The notes beneath the pieces are model-generated. The model ran no database searches. It was not told the DNA's origin and worked only from the letters and a program-made list of their open reading frames with translations. This document shows positions 26,311-34,435 of a stretch of DNA of 64,000 nucleotides, in pieces. The DNA lies in the NCBI GenBank assembly GCA_046329435.1, contig JAXLUR010000002.1, positions 558,001 through 622,000 on the forward strand, in the 5' to 3' direction. Position 1 is the stretch's first letter. The number at the start of each line of letters is the position of its first letter. A program made the translations under genes and the position numbers. This stretch comes from M3007 sp046329435. GTDB taxonomy: Bacteria; Bacteroidota; Bacteroidia; Chitinophagales; Saprospiraceae.

Positions 26311-26802
26311 TTAATCCTGAGCATAATTTCCAAACCAATTTTTTGAAATATTCAAAACTTTAGACTCAGAGACTTTTTGGCCGATTAGGTTCAAGAAGGT
26401 TATTTCGTCACGAAATAGATATGAATCGAGGAGGATTTTTTTTACAAGTGACTCTCCTTTACTTGAAAGTGAATAATTATCCTTTTCTACCACAAAGACT
26501 TTTTCGGCAATTCCAAATTTTAAAGCCCTATTAAGAGAGGGCTCAATTCCCCATGTATGAGATATGTCAGATCTATTTTTTTGTAATATTTTAAGAATCA
26601 CTTCCATATTTTCTGATGATTTTAGCATCCATGAAAACAAGTGAAGCTTCAATAAGGATGCTTTCCTATTTCTACAACATAGAAAGAGGATCAAAGTAAT
26701 TTGAGAAATCTTAAACATCGGCCTGTAATCTGCCGAAATAGCGATAGGGCGTTTTTGAAACCTCATTTCGTTGATTTCAAAAAAATCAAGAATAGATGAC
26801 AT
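26311..26802 (-). CDS. ABC-3C middle component (MC) protein
   Basis: A 163-residue, mostly helical protein (IAISADYRPMFKISQITLILFLCCRNRKASLLKLHLFSWML) with a winged-helix-like second half (RALKFGIAEKVFVVEKDNYSLSSKGESLVKKIL). Size, the RP...KISQI.LIL opening and position between effector and ATPase match the middle-component proteins of ABC-three-component systems. Its end overlaps the start of the ATPase gene, which means translational coupling. It is intact, unlike its ATPase partner. Confidence 0.8.
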   Translation of the reverse strand: MSSILDFFEINEMRFQKRPIAISADYRPMFKISQITLILFLCCRNRKASLLKLHLFSWMLKSSENMEVILKILQKNRSDISHTWGIEPSLNRALKFGIAEKVFVVEKDNYSLSSKGESLVKKILLDSYLFRDEITFLNLIGQKVSESKVLNISKNWFGNYAQD

Positions 26803-26813
26803 TATTCTGCTGT

Positions 26814-27746
26814 TTATTCAAACTCTAACGGGCATTCAAGAATCCACCCATAAAATATTTTATGACACAACGATCGAATCATCATCGTATGTAGCTCAGG
26901 GAATTCTCGTGCGATTAACATTTCCAACTCAGCCTCAACCTCTTTGTAAAAATTGGAGTTATTTTTTTCATTTAACGCACATTTAATGGGAAGATTACTC
27001 TCAAACTGGGCAATCACTCTCAGAAACATCTCATACCTCGGCTGATTAAAAGATTGCCAATTTCTAAGGACTTCGTTGCCTGTAAGGTATCCTTGTATCG
27101 CTGAAGTAGTAATTTGATTTACTTTATTGTGAATATCAGAATTCTTCTTGGGTAAAACTTTTTCAAATTTACGTATGGCGTTATCAGCAAATGTGAGGTT
27201 TTTGCTCTTCCATTCAATAACATCATCGGCAGAAACTTTTTTTTCCGATGTTAAGTCAATCTTAGTATTAGTGCCTTGAAGCACTAAAGGAGCCTCCTTA
27301 ATGTAGAAATCCCAATTATGAACTAGAACTTCAAAATTAGGATCAATATGAGGGAGATTCCGTTTTCGGAACTCTTCTTCTTTTTCTTTGCAAAAAGCGA
27401 TCAACTCTTTATTTCGGTATTTGGGGGTTACAAAAATCCATTCTTTAATTTTTGAGTCTTTTAAATACCTAACTAGTTCATTCTGATAGGTTTCTAATTT
27501 CTCTAAATCAGTTGTGATTTTGTTTTTTTGGCGAGTATGTAAATCAGCGGTAGTGGTGTCATTATCAGGGCAGTAACACTGGAAAACTTTACCTGTCCTA
27601 CTAGTAAAGCCTTCAATACCCATGTCTCCATGGGTGTCAGCCGGAATTTCTTGGTAGCCCTCTTCGCTATATTTTTGTTTAAAACATCCTTGACAAAAAG
27701 TTTCCCAAGAATCTCCATCAAAATTACCAATCTCCGTTATAAACAT
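26814..27746 (-). CDS. ABC-3C effector: nuclease-like N-terminus plus ABC-3C C-terminal domain
   Basis: 310 residues, first gene of the three-gene unit (12 bp before the MC gene). The N-terminal about 140 residues resemble a restriction-endonuclease fold: SWETFCQGCFKQKY, GDMGIEGFTSRTGKVFQCYCPDND (the usual D...(E/Q)xK region, here QCY), and WIFVTPKYRNKELIAFCKEKEEEFR. The C-terminal part, from ADNAIRKFEKVLPKKN on, is helical and fits the ABC-3C C-terminal adaptor. In such systems the ATPase and MC are thought to license the effector against invading DNA. With the ATPase split, the effector is probably uncoupled. Confidence 0.75.
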   Translation of the reverse strand: MFITEIGNFDGDSWETFCQGCFKQKYSEEGYQEIPADTHGDMGIEGFTSRTGKVFQCYCPDNDTTTADLHTRQKNKITTDLEKLETYQNELVRYLKDSKIKEWIFVTPKYRNKELIAFCKEKEEEFRKRNLPHIDPNFEVLVHNWDFYIKEAPLVLQGTNTKIDLTSEKKVSADDVIEWKSKNLTFADNAIRKFEKVLPKKNSDIHNKVNQITTSAIQGYLTGNEVLRNWQSFNQPRYEMFLRVIAQFESNLPIKCALNEKNNSNFYKEVEAELEMLIAREFPELHTMMIRSLCHKIFYGWILECPLEFE

Positions 27747-27826
27747 AGGTATATGTTTTTATCTGGATTTGCAAAAGACTGAAGCACACAAAAGTATATA
27801 TTTTATCAAAATCTCTGCCAATTTTC

Positions 27827-28396
27827 TTAGTTATATCGTACCTTCAAATACTTGTAAAAAGTCTTCTTCGAGATAGTGAGCGTGTTGCATATTTCGGCTA
27901 CTGATTTTTTTTGCTGGTAGAGCGAAGTGGCGGCGGCGGCTTCGACTTGGGCTTCTTTGGAAAGGCCTGGCGGCCTGCCTCCTTTGCGCCCACGGGCGCG
28001 AGCAGAGGCAAGCCCAGCGTTGGTACGTTCTCGGATAATCTCCCGCTCGAACTCAGAAATGGCAGCAAAAATGTGGAAGAACAGCTTCCCGTGTATTGTT
28101 GTAGTGTCGATATTGTTTTTGATAAATAGCAGACCTGCTCCTTTACCCTCAATTTCATTTACAATCTGAACTAAATCCGTAAGTGACCGACCAAGCCGGT
28201 CGAGCTTCCACGTTACAATGATGTCGCCCTCACGAACTTGTTCGAGAAGCTTTTTCAGCTGCGGGCGCTCCTTGCTGGAGCCGGTAAAGTGTTCCTTATA
28301 AATATAGGTGTCGGTACAACCAGCCTGCCGCAAGGCATCTATCTGTAAATCCAGATTTTGGTCACGGGTTGAAACACGGGCATAACCTATTTTCAC
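27827..28396 (-). CDS. Serine recombinase (resolvase/invertase family)
   Basis: 189 residues. The N-terminal catalytic domain is MKIGYARVSTRDQNLDLQIDALRQAGC with the nucleophile Ser in RVSTRDQ, followed by GDIIVTWKLDRLGRSLTDLV and EFEREIIRERTNAGLASARARGRKGGRPPGL. A C-terminal Hin-like helix-turn-helix follows (VAEICNTLTISKKTFYKYLK). This is the resolvase/invertase class common on plasmids. It could resolve element multimers or act on a local site; a pair of 13-bp direct repeats lies just upstream. Confidence 0.93.
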   Translation of the reverse strand: MKIGYARVSTRDQNLDLQIDALRQAGCTDTYIYKEHFTGSSKERPQLKKLLEQVREGDIIVTWKLDRLGRSLTDLVQIVNEIEGKGAGLLFIKNNIDTTTIHGKLFFHIFAAISEFEREIIRERTNAGLASARARGRKGGRPPGLSKEAQVEAAAATSLYQQKKSVAEICNTLTISKKTFYKYLKVRYN

Positions 28397-28415
28397 AATG
28401 GCCTCCTGCTCGGTG

Positions 28416-28536
28416 GTAAAAAAACGGTACTGACTACCCTAAAGTAAACTTTGATTTTGTAAACGAGTTTTTTACACTGGCTAAAAGAGAAAAGGGGGCA
28501 ATTTAGTGGCAGGGAGAGTCGCAGTAAAAAAACGGT
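28416..28536. repeat. 13-bp direct repeats upstream of the resolvase
   Basis: GTAAAAAAACGGT occurs at 28416-28428 and again at 28524-28536, 108 bp apart, within the gap upstream of the resolvase. The spacing and location suit a res-type site, but no dimeric palindromes were recognised. Confidence 0.45.
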
Positions 28537-28545
28537 GGTTTTTTA

Positions 28546-29739
28546 TCAATTCTTATCATGTTCCATTTTTTTAATTTGACTAACAATATTATAATACAAT
28601 TCCCTATATGTTAAATCTGATGGCCAATCTAAATTTTGATTAAATTGTTCATCCCATAATTTCAGTCCTATGCAAGCTATGCCCCAACCAGAATGAGTAT
28701 CCTTTAATTGAAGCCTTTCAAGAGTTGCGGTCAATCTATCCTCATGATTTGGGTGTTTAGTTCCAGTAGTAGTTTTGCTGAAAAAAAACATAGAGAGAAT
28801 TGCAATTATGATACCAATTTCAATAACTTCTTGATTAAAATCCTTTACCATACCCATTTGCATTAAGGTAACAGCGTTGGCATCAGCCTCTTCTTCAAAT
28901 TCTAAAAAGTGCGACGCCACTAGTCCTCCTTCGACAAATTGGTCTATATGCCTTTGGGCGTGTGTAAATTCATGACACAAGATAAATTTTACAGCTTCAG
29001 TATAATAAACCATTGTTTGCTCAATATAAATTCTATCAGAAGCATCAGCGGGGTAACGCTCAGGATTAGGAAGAGATTCTTTATCCCAGTTTTCAAATAC
29101 TTGGATCAAAGATTTTGCATAGAAAAACATTGAGTATGCTTTATCGATATTCTCTTGTCGTATTGAATATTTAGTAAATCCAACACTTTGGTTAATTTCT
29201 GGGAAGTCGACTGTTTCAAGAAAGAGGACATAAACTGAATATGATACTCCCCACAAGTAAGATAAAAATGTTTCATGAATAGTTACATTTTTCTGTTTAT
29301 CTACAAATGGAGTATGAAATTTGCAAGGCTCTTCACCTAAAACTGGAAAAACGCCTTTGGTGAAAACCCCTTTGTCTATTTCTTCAAACAATTCCTTGGG
29401 AAATTCTGGATGGGTATTTACAAACATCAAGCCCAGCATATGGTTCAAAACCCTAATTGGCTGTGTCCCAGAGTGAATACTTGGTTCATAATGATCTATT
29501 ATGCCTTTTTTTCTGAAAACCCAGAGTGGTATTAAGTCCATTTCCAAAATTCTTTTTACCTTATCTAAAGCACCACATTTACAGGAATAAGGGGTCTTTT
29601 CATGACTTTCGCACATGTTAGGATGCCAGATATAATCACTTAAACTAATTACCCCCACTAAAGCTTTTAGAAAGATTTCATATTCATTTCCACCACGGTT
29701 CCAATTTTTTTTATCAGATGAATAATAATAACTTGCCAT
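28546..29739 (-). CDS. Zinc metallopeptidase-like protein, Lit/peptidase U49-like
   Basis: 397 residues. The active site is AVKFILCHEFTHAQRHIDQF (HExxH), followed about 30 residues later by FLEFEEEADANAVTLMQM, which can supply the third ligand. A membrane-like helix (IGIIIAILSMFFFSKT) and KHPNHEDRLTATLERL follow. The HExxH, E..EAD and HP..(E)DR order is that of the U49 family, whose Lit member cleaves EF-Tu during T4 infection. It has no signal peptide, so it acts in the cytosol. It is surrounded by conflict genes, supporting an abortive-infection role by inference only. Confidence 0.65.
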   Translation of the reverse strand: MASYYYSSDKKNWNRGGNEYEIFLKALVGVISLSDYIWHPNMCESHEKTPYSCKCGALDKVKRILEMDLIPLWVFRKKGIIDHYEPSIHSGTQPIRVLNHMLGLMFVNTHPEFPKELFEEIDKGVFTKGVFPVLGEEPCKFHTPFVDKQKNVTIHETFLSYLWGVSYSVYVLFLETVDFPEINQSVGFTKYSIRQENIDKAYSMFFYAKSLIQVFENWDKESLPNPERYPADASDRIYIEQTMVYYTEAVKFILCHEFTHAQRHIDQFVEGGLVASHFLEFEEEADANAVTLMQMGMVKDFNQEVIEIGIIIAILSMFFFSKTTTGTKHPNHEDRLTATLERLQLKDTHSGWGIACIGLKLWDEQFNQNLDWPSDLTYRELYYNIVSQIKKMEHDKN

Positions 29740-29914
29740 TTTGAGTTATGATTTTTTGTATATTAAAATGCTGTATTGCCGCAGTGAAAACAAAATCGAG
29801 AAGAAGGCCCGTTTGAACCTGTAGAAAAAGTATGAATTTTTGATAAGGGCATTTATCTCGGACTTGGTCTTTTTCTTTAACCGGCTTATAAACAGATATG
29901 GAACAAGTCTAAAA

Positions 29915-31519
29915 TTAGGCATAACTAATTTTAGTAATAAACACCTCATACCCCAATGCTTCAAGATGCTTGCCAGTTGCCTGAAAGTTCACCATACTAA
30001 AAAAAGGTAGTTTTAATACACCAGGCGTTTTGTCGATGACACCAAAAATTATTTGATAATTTGCTGGGTCTATCTTTCCTAATGGAACTATATCTTGACT
30101 AATTTTCCTTTCATCTCGGATTTTTTTTCTCAGGCCTTTTCTAAATCTATCCTCGGTTTTTAGCAGATCAGCCGAAACCTTTCCTTGGGCAAACAAATGA
30201 CTTAGAGCAGAAGATGAATACTTTTTCTTCAAATGAATAAACTTTCCATCAAAGGATAAAAGGTCGCATGGTTCAACCGAAGATAATGTCTTGGAAATTT
30301 TGATATCTTTTTGGTCAAGAGAAATAAGGTTTGGATTGGAATTAGCTACATCTATACAATAAGTACCTTCTCCATAGCCTTTCACTCTGGGAAAATCAGG
30401 AAGTCCGATTAAAGGTGAAGGCGCCCCTATATATGTGTCTCTTATACGATGATTGAAGTACGATACTAATTCGTTAAAATAATCTGTTGATATTTTATAC
30501 CAGTCTCCCTTGAAAAGAATATAGCGTTGGCCAAGTAATTCCGTTTCATAATTTAAACAATCAAAAGCACTCCATTTGTCGGCTTCTTCTTCATTATTAT
30601 CTTTAACATAAACCTTCCTCCCCTTCAGATAATCAACTGAAAAATCATTTGTTGGTAACGTTTTAAGGTAAGAAATGAAATCGTTGAATTCCAAGTCAGA
30701 GAGCATTTCTCCTTTGGGTGTAAAGGAGAATCCTGGGGTTTCGAGAGGATCATAAACTTCTGGAGCGGCAAAACTAAATTGATTATATACCCCTGCTCTC
30801 AAATCATTAGAGAGTTTTGCGTTTAAAGCATCACAGGTAACCGAATCTTGTTCAGCTTGAATGTTATCATACCAAGGGAAATGGTTCTGATATGTTGTTT
30901 TGCCGTACTGTAACAGAGATAAATCAATAATGTCTCCTAAGTTCGTAAAGTCAACATTGGGTGCAATGAGGAGTTGATCTTTGCCAGCAACCGATTTGCC
31001 TAATAGCAATTCTGTACTTTTTCCAGATACACCACAAAGTAATTCGGATGGTATTTCTGAACCAAATACAGTCGGGCTTCCTCCTCGAGACGATTGTTTT
31101 CTTGTAAGTACAGTGTTGTCGTCTAGTTTTGCGGAATCAAAAGAACGTAAACTTTTTGGGTCAACAGAGTTGATGACGACCCTAAGTCCAAAATTGCGCT
31201 CAATATTCTTCTTGTCAAATAGTGCCTGGCCATAGCCAAAGGATAGTCCTAAAAATCTATTACCTCTTTTAATTATGATTGCTGCCTTATGAGACACATT
31301 TATAAGCCCATTAATAGTGTCTTCTGTGCCGCCCTGCAAGAAACCAAGCCAATCAACAGGGTCTTCAGTAGGCACCCCAATATAGATTTTTCCCTCAAGG
31401 GAATACTGTTGCTTGATTTCATATTCACTCTCAATAGGTTTTCCTGAAAGGCACTCATTCAACGAGTGAACGGTGCTTTTAAAGAGCGTAATCGCAAGAC
31501 GTCGTTTGGGTTTTGCCAT
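29915..31519 (-). CDS. DUF6119 / TIGR04141 sporadically distributed protein
   Basis: 534 residues. It opens RLAITLFKSTVHSLNECL, then VDWLGFLQGG, AAIIIKRGNRFLGLSFGYGQALFDKKNIERNFGLRVVINSVDPKSLRSFDSAKLD, and has a C-terminal YQIIFGVIDK segment. These features match my recollection of the TIGR04141/DUF6119 family, which is scattered among bacteria and often found in defence-rich islands. Activity is unknown. It lies upstream of the Lit-like gene on the same strand with a gap of about 175 bp that shows nothing else. Confidence 0.7.
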   Translation of the reverse strand: MAKPKRRLAITLFKSTVHSLNECLSGKPIESEYEIKQQYSLEGKIYIGVPTEDPVDWLGFLQGGTEDTINGLINVSHKAAIIIKRGNRFLGLSFGYGQALFDKKNIERNFGLRVVINSVDPKSLRSFDSAKLDDNTVLTRKQSSRGGSPTVFGSEIPSELLCGVSGKSTELLLGKSVAGKDQLLIAPNVDFTNLGDIIDLSLLQYGKTTYQNHFPWYDNIQAEQDSVTCDALNAKLSNDLRAGVYNQFSFAAPEVYDPLETPGFSFTPKGEMLSDLEFNDFISYLKTLPTNDFSVDYLKGRKVYVKDNNEEEADKWSAFDCLNYETELLGQRYILFKGDWYKISTDYFNELVSYFNHRIRDTYIGAPSPLIGLPDFPRVKGYGEGTYCIDVANSNPNLISLDQKDIKISKTLSSVEPCDLLSFDGKFIHLKKKYSSSALSHLFAQGKVSADLLKTEDRFRKGLRKKIRDERKISQDIVPLGKIDPANYQIIFGVIDKTPGVLKLPFFSMVNFQATGKHLEALGYEVFITKISYA

Positions 31520-31696
31520 GCATTAATGTTATTAAAAACAAAGATACATAAAAAATCATGACGAGCCTAATTTGAAACCACTGAAGAACTCATAGAAGTT
31601 TTTCAGTAGGAGAAAACGGTGCAGATTATTCCGCTCTCCCCGCCGCGAGGCGGGCAAAATTTTCAAACAATTTTAACAAATATAAAACAAAATCCC

Positions 31697-31800
31697 CGCA
31701 TCTGCTTTTACGCTTTTGCGGGGATGCTCATTTGTGCTTTTAACCAAACACGGTTTTGCCTGTTTGCGCTTTTACGCTTTTGGGCGGTTGTGCATTAATC
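31697..31800 (-). repeat. Octamer array C (13 units in perfect register)
   Basis: Read on the minus strand, the sequence after the ardC-like stop is 13 consecutive 8-bp units with no phase slip, including CCCAAAAG, CGTAAAAG (twice), CGCAAACA, GTTAAAAG, CACAAATG and CGCAAAAG. It overlaps the end of the ardC-like gene by two codons. The distal part also contains a CCCCGCA/TGCGGGG hairpin. This is the cleanest of the five arrays. Confidence 0.85.
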
Positions 31801-32745
31801 TTCCTTCGGGCTTATGCTTTTGCGATTCAGAATAAAATCAGCGGCTTTTTGCGCTTCGGCGGCGGCTTTAAAAATGAACTTGCTATCCGCTTTCAAAACT
31901 TTGAGCCATGCGGCTAGGTAGGCGGCATTGTTTTCCGTCAGACCGTTGTAGTTAATCTGCGCCTGAGCGCACAGGAAAGAAGCGCCCATTTCTGCAATTA
32001 GTTCTTCCTGGCTGTAAGGCTGGCTGCCGTATTTGTGCGGGTTTACTATGCCCTCTCTGCCAAGGCGCGAAGCGTGGCCCGTAGCGTGGATCAGTTCGTG
32101 AAACAGGGTAACATAGTAGTGTTCTGGCGTTTCAAATTGTGCAATGGCGGGCATATTGATAAAATCCTGCGCGGGAGCATAAAAAGGCTGGTCGGCATCA
32201 ATTTGCCGGAATTCAGGCCTTTGCGGCATTTCTTCAATGATACTTTCGCAGCGTTCTATTTTCTCATGTGGCTGGAGTTTCATTTCCGGAAATTCGAACT
32301 CAATGCCTTCAATATCGGCCACATTGAACACCGTGTAATATTTAATGAATTTTTGCACCTGTATTTCTTCGCCGTTTCCGGCTCGGTAGCGGGCTTCCTC
32401 TTTTGAAAGGGTTTGATCTGCGCCGTCCTTAAAATATACATTAAAGTAAATGACCATTTGCCCTTTTGCACCTTTGCGTATTTGCCCGCCGCGCTCTTTT
32501 ACCTGTTTAAAGCTCATAAAATAAGGAATGGCAAACGGTGTGCAGTTCATCAGGATAAAGTTAATCCCGCTGTAAATGTGGCCGGTGGCATAATTGCGGG
32601 CGGCTCCATACTGACTCCATGAGCGCCGCCAAGGGGTAACGCCTTGTTCAATCAGGGTAACGAGTTTTTCCGTTACTTCGTGGTAAAGGTCGCGGTGGGC
32701 CGTGTTTACGGTTAGGGGTTTGGGGGAAGTCGTCGTAGCAGACAT
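31795..32745 (-). CDS. ArdC-like antirestriction / zincin-metallopeptidase protein
   Basis: 316 residues, start at the ATG at 32745 (MSATTTSPKPLTVN), which leaves a 31-bp gap to the upstream gene. The N-terminal ArdC domain binds ssDNA in the family (DLYHEVTEKLVTLIEQGVTPWRRSW...SGINFILM...FKQVKERGGQIRKGAKGQMVIYFNVYF). The C-terminal MPTase domain has LFHELIHATGHASRLGREG (HExxH) and YSQEELIAEMGASFLCAQ (Glu ligand). Such proteins travel with conjugative and mobilisable elements and protect entering single-stranded DNA. A run of octamer-like units lies inside its coding sequence around 32439-32486. Confidence 0.9.
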   Translation of the reverse strand: MSATTTSPKPLTVNTAHRDLYHEVTEKLVTLIEQGVTPWRRSWSQYGAARNYATGHIYSGINFILMNCTPFAIPYFMSFKQVKERGGQIRKGAKGQMVIYFNVYFKDGADQTLSKEEARYRAGNGEEIQVQKFIKYYTVFNVADIEGIEFEFPEMKLQPHEKIERCESIIEEMPQRPEFRQIDADQPFYAPAQDFINMPAIAQFETPEHYYVTLFHELIHATGHASRLGREGIVNPHKYGSQPYSQEELIAEMGASFLCAQAQINYNGLTENNAAYLAAWLKVLKADSKFIFKAAAEAQKAADFILNRKSISPKED

Positions 32746-32776
32746 GGCAACAATATTTAGAGGTTGAAGTATTGGT

Positions 32777-33235
32777 TTAAAGCATGCCTTCATCGGCAAA
32801 AGAGTAATAGCCGCTGTAAGGGGCAAGGATGATGTGATCTAGTACGGGCATCTCTAGGAAGTCGCCAGCTGTGCGTAATTTGCGGGTAATAGATATATCC
32901 GCTTGGCTCGGAATAAGGCTCCCCGAAGGGTGATTGTGCGCAACTATTATACCTGCCGCCATTGCTTTTAGAGCCGCGGCAAATACGATTTTGGTGTCTA
33001 CAACAGTACCGCAAGTGCCCCCACGAGAGGCACGAAAAAGCCCTTTAACTCGATTGGCTTTGTTTAAAAACAAGACAACAAACTCTTCTAAAAAATCAAT
33101 GTCGTCGCTCCAGTTCTGCCGAAGGATGTTTTCTGCATCACTGGAAGAATTGATTTGTGGCAGTTCCGCATGTTTTAAATGGCTTCGGTAGGTAACCTGT
33201 ACTTCAGACACTTGCCAGAATTGAGGATTTTTCAT
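32777..33235 (-). CDS. RadC-like JAB domain protein
   Basis: 152 residues, RadC/MPN+ family. The JAMM motif is AHNHPSGSLIPSQADISITRKL, preceded by LNKANRVKGLFRASRGGTCGTVVDTKIVFAAALKAMAAGIIV. It lacks the N-terminal helix-hairpin-helix of chromosomal RadC, as is usual for plasmid and island copies. The molecular role is unsettled; it commonly accompanies ArdC-like genes, as here. Confidence 0.9.
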   Translation of the reverse strand: MKNPQFWQVSEVQVTYRSHLKHAELPQINSSSDAENILRQNWSDDIDFLEEFVVLFLNKANRVKGLFRASRGGTCGTVVDTKIVFAAALKAMAAGIIVAHNHPSGSLIPSQADISITRKLRTAGDFLEMPVLDHIILAPYSGYYSFADEGML

Positions 33236-33740
33236 AATTGCTTGATTTTCAATTTCTCATAACAAGGAAAACTCCCTCACTTTGGGAGCGGAGGGTTGCC
33301 TCTTGAGCTGCTGATGGCTTGGTAGCCCGTATGCTCTTAACTGAGGTGTCCTCCCTTTTGCGAAGCAATCGTTTACCAAGCGCTGCGGAGGTGCGGGCAA
33401 GGGGGAGCGGTTATTTTTTTACAGGCAAGGCCGGTCTGAAAGAGGAAAAAAATGGCAGGTCAGCCCCGAGCGTTCGGGGCGACCCTTGAGCGCACACGGA
33501 GCGGTGCGGTAGATTTCGCAGTAAAAGGGAGGAGAAATACCGATGGGTTAAGAAAGCGCCTTACGGGACATCTCAGCCCGAGCGCAAGAGGCCGCGCACC
33601 CGCAGCGAACCCATCACTTTGCCGATTGCTCCCCTGGTTCCTGAAATGGACGCGGTTTTTGCGGCGTTAGCCTGTGCTAAAAACCGTGACATTTTAGGGG
33701 GAGTGTGAGGGAAAGGGAAAGAATCGCCCAGAATGTAAAG
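33236..33740. other. GC-rich structured region without a credible gene
   Basis: About 500 bp, richer in GC than the rest of the element, lies between the radC-like gene and the next terminator. It contains a perfect CCCCGA/TCGGGG hairpin near 33474-33489, a CTCCC/GGGAG pair near 33270, and several GCG-rich short repeats. The only long open stretch (33452-33670) encodes an Arg-rich peptide without family features and is unlikely to be a gene. A structured RNA or an oriT-like region is possible. Confidence 0.45.
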
Positions 33741-33772
33741 ACCCCTTTCCAGCGATTATGCCAGAAAGGGGT
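33741..33772. terminator. Strong hairpin at the end of the coupling-protein operon
   Basis: ACCCCTTTC (33741-33749) pairs perfectly with GAAAGGGGT (33764-33772) around a 14-nt loop. On the minus strand it follows the 33822 gene and is trailed by a short T-containing tract, so it most likely ends that transcript. Confidence 0.65.
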
Positions 33773-33821
33773 GTGTAAATGTTATGAAATCTTGAATTTG
33801 CTATCAGGCAGGACAATAAGG

Positions 33822-34424
33822 TTAATCTAGCCGGTCAAATACAATTTCTATACTCGCCCCGTCATCGAAGACCATGCCTTTGACTACAATTTTTTCATTG
33901 TCGAATCTTTTTAATTCGAACTTTGATTGCGGGTACGACACATCGCCAAATTCCCAATTATTCCTCGGTGCAAAGAAGGAACTACAAAAATCAAGGTTAA
34001 ATTTTTCATAGCCACTGTCTCGCCGTCCTACCGAAATATCGCACAATTCGATAACCTCAGTGAAAAACCTGTCAGTATCATTCACAGCCCACTTGCCTGA
34101 GTAACTTCCACCCACGATTATTTTCAAGTAGGAATCACTAATTTTTCCGTAATATCCTTCGTAATACTTACAGGTGATATAGCGTGAAAAACTATTGTCC
34201 GGCTTGTACTCGACCTCTCCCTCGTAAACCCAGGAGTAGAACGAGGCTTTGAAGACCCTGCGGTATTTCCACTTGCCAAGAAGGGTCTTGCTCCATTCTT
34301 CTTGTGGTAATATTTCACCCCTGCTGAGCGCTGGTACATCCAGTAGTTCAAATCTGGATGCGGTGAGGTAAAGACCGCTACCGATAAGGCATAAAATAAA
34401 CAGAAAAAAGCGAATTGTTTTCAT
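33822..34424 (-). CDS. Exported or membrane-anchored protein, unknown
   Basis: 200 residues with an N-terminal hydrophobic segment (MKTIRFFLFILCLIGSGLYLTASRF) and no Cys lipobox. The rest is mainly beta (LLGKWKYRRVFKASFYSWVYEGEVEYKPDNSFSRYITCKYYEG), resembling lipocalin-like 'LLGKW' envelope proteins. No family assigned. It lies 11 bp downstream of the 34436 membrane gene in the coupling-protein operon. Confidence 0.6.
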   Translation of the reverse strand: MKTIRFFLFILCLIGSGLYLTASRFELLDVPALSRGEILPQEEWSKTLLGKWKYRRVFKASFYSWVYEGEVEYKPDNSFSRYITCKYYEGYYGKISDSYLKIIVGGSYSGKWAVNDTDRFFTEVIELCDISVGRRDSGYEKFNLDFCSSFFAPRNNWEFGDVSYPQSKFELKRFDNEKIVVKGMVFDDGASIEIVFDRLD

Positions 34425-34435
34425 GACCAGTTTTT

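Larger units (their letters stand above)
23402..26324 (-). pseudogene. ABC-3C system SMC-like ATPase (DUF3732), split by an IS5-family element
   Basis: The N-terminal half (26324-25516) has FSEGLNILKGDNTTGKSTLVQSIFYGLG, a Walker A. The C-terminal half (24621-23402) has a long coiled coil with a zinc hook (ICPTCHQP), the DSSASDFIRTIWAYTCSLL signature region and Walker B GLIIFDEPEQHSMADD. Between them lies an 890-bp IS with a TA duplication. Joining the halves at a single TA gives one open frame (...PEIINTT-KFIYLSIRKGE...) of roughly 680 residues, the usual size. The only lesion seen is the IS itself, so the loss is recent and could be reversed by precise excision. In the family this ATPase works with the middle component and the effector encoded just upstream. 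Confidence 0.88.

Noticed and set aside
33452..33670. 72-residue Arg-rich open frame in the GC-rich pocket
   Set aside because: No family features, atypical composition, and it crosses several hairpins; better read as non-coding.
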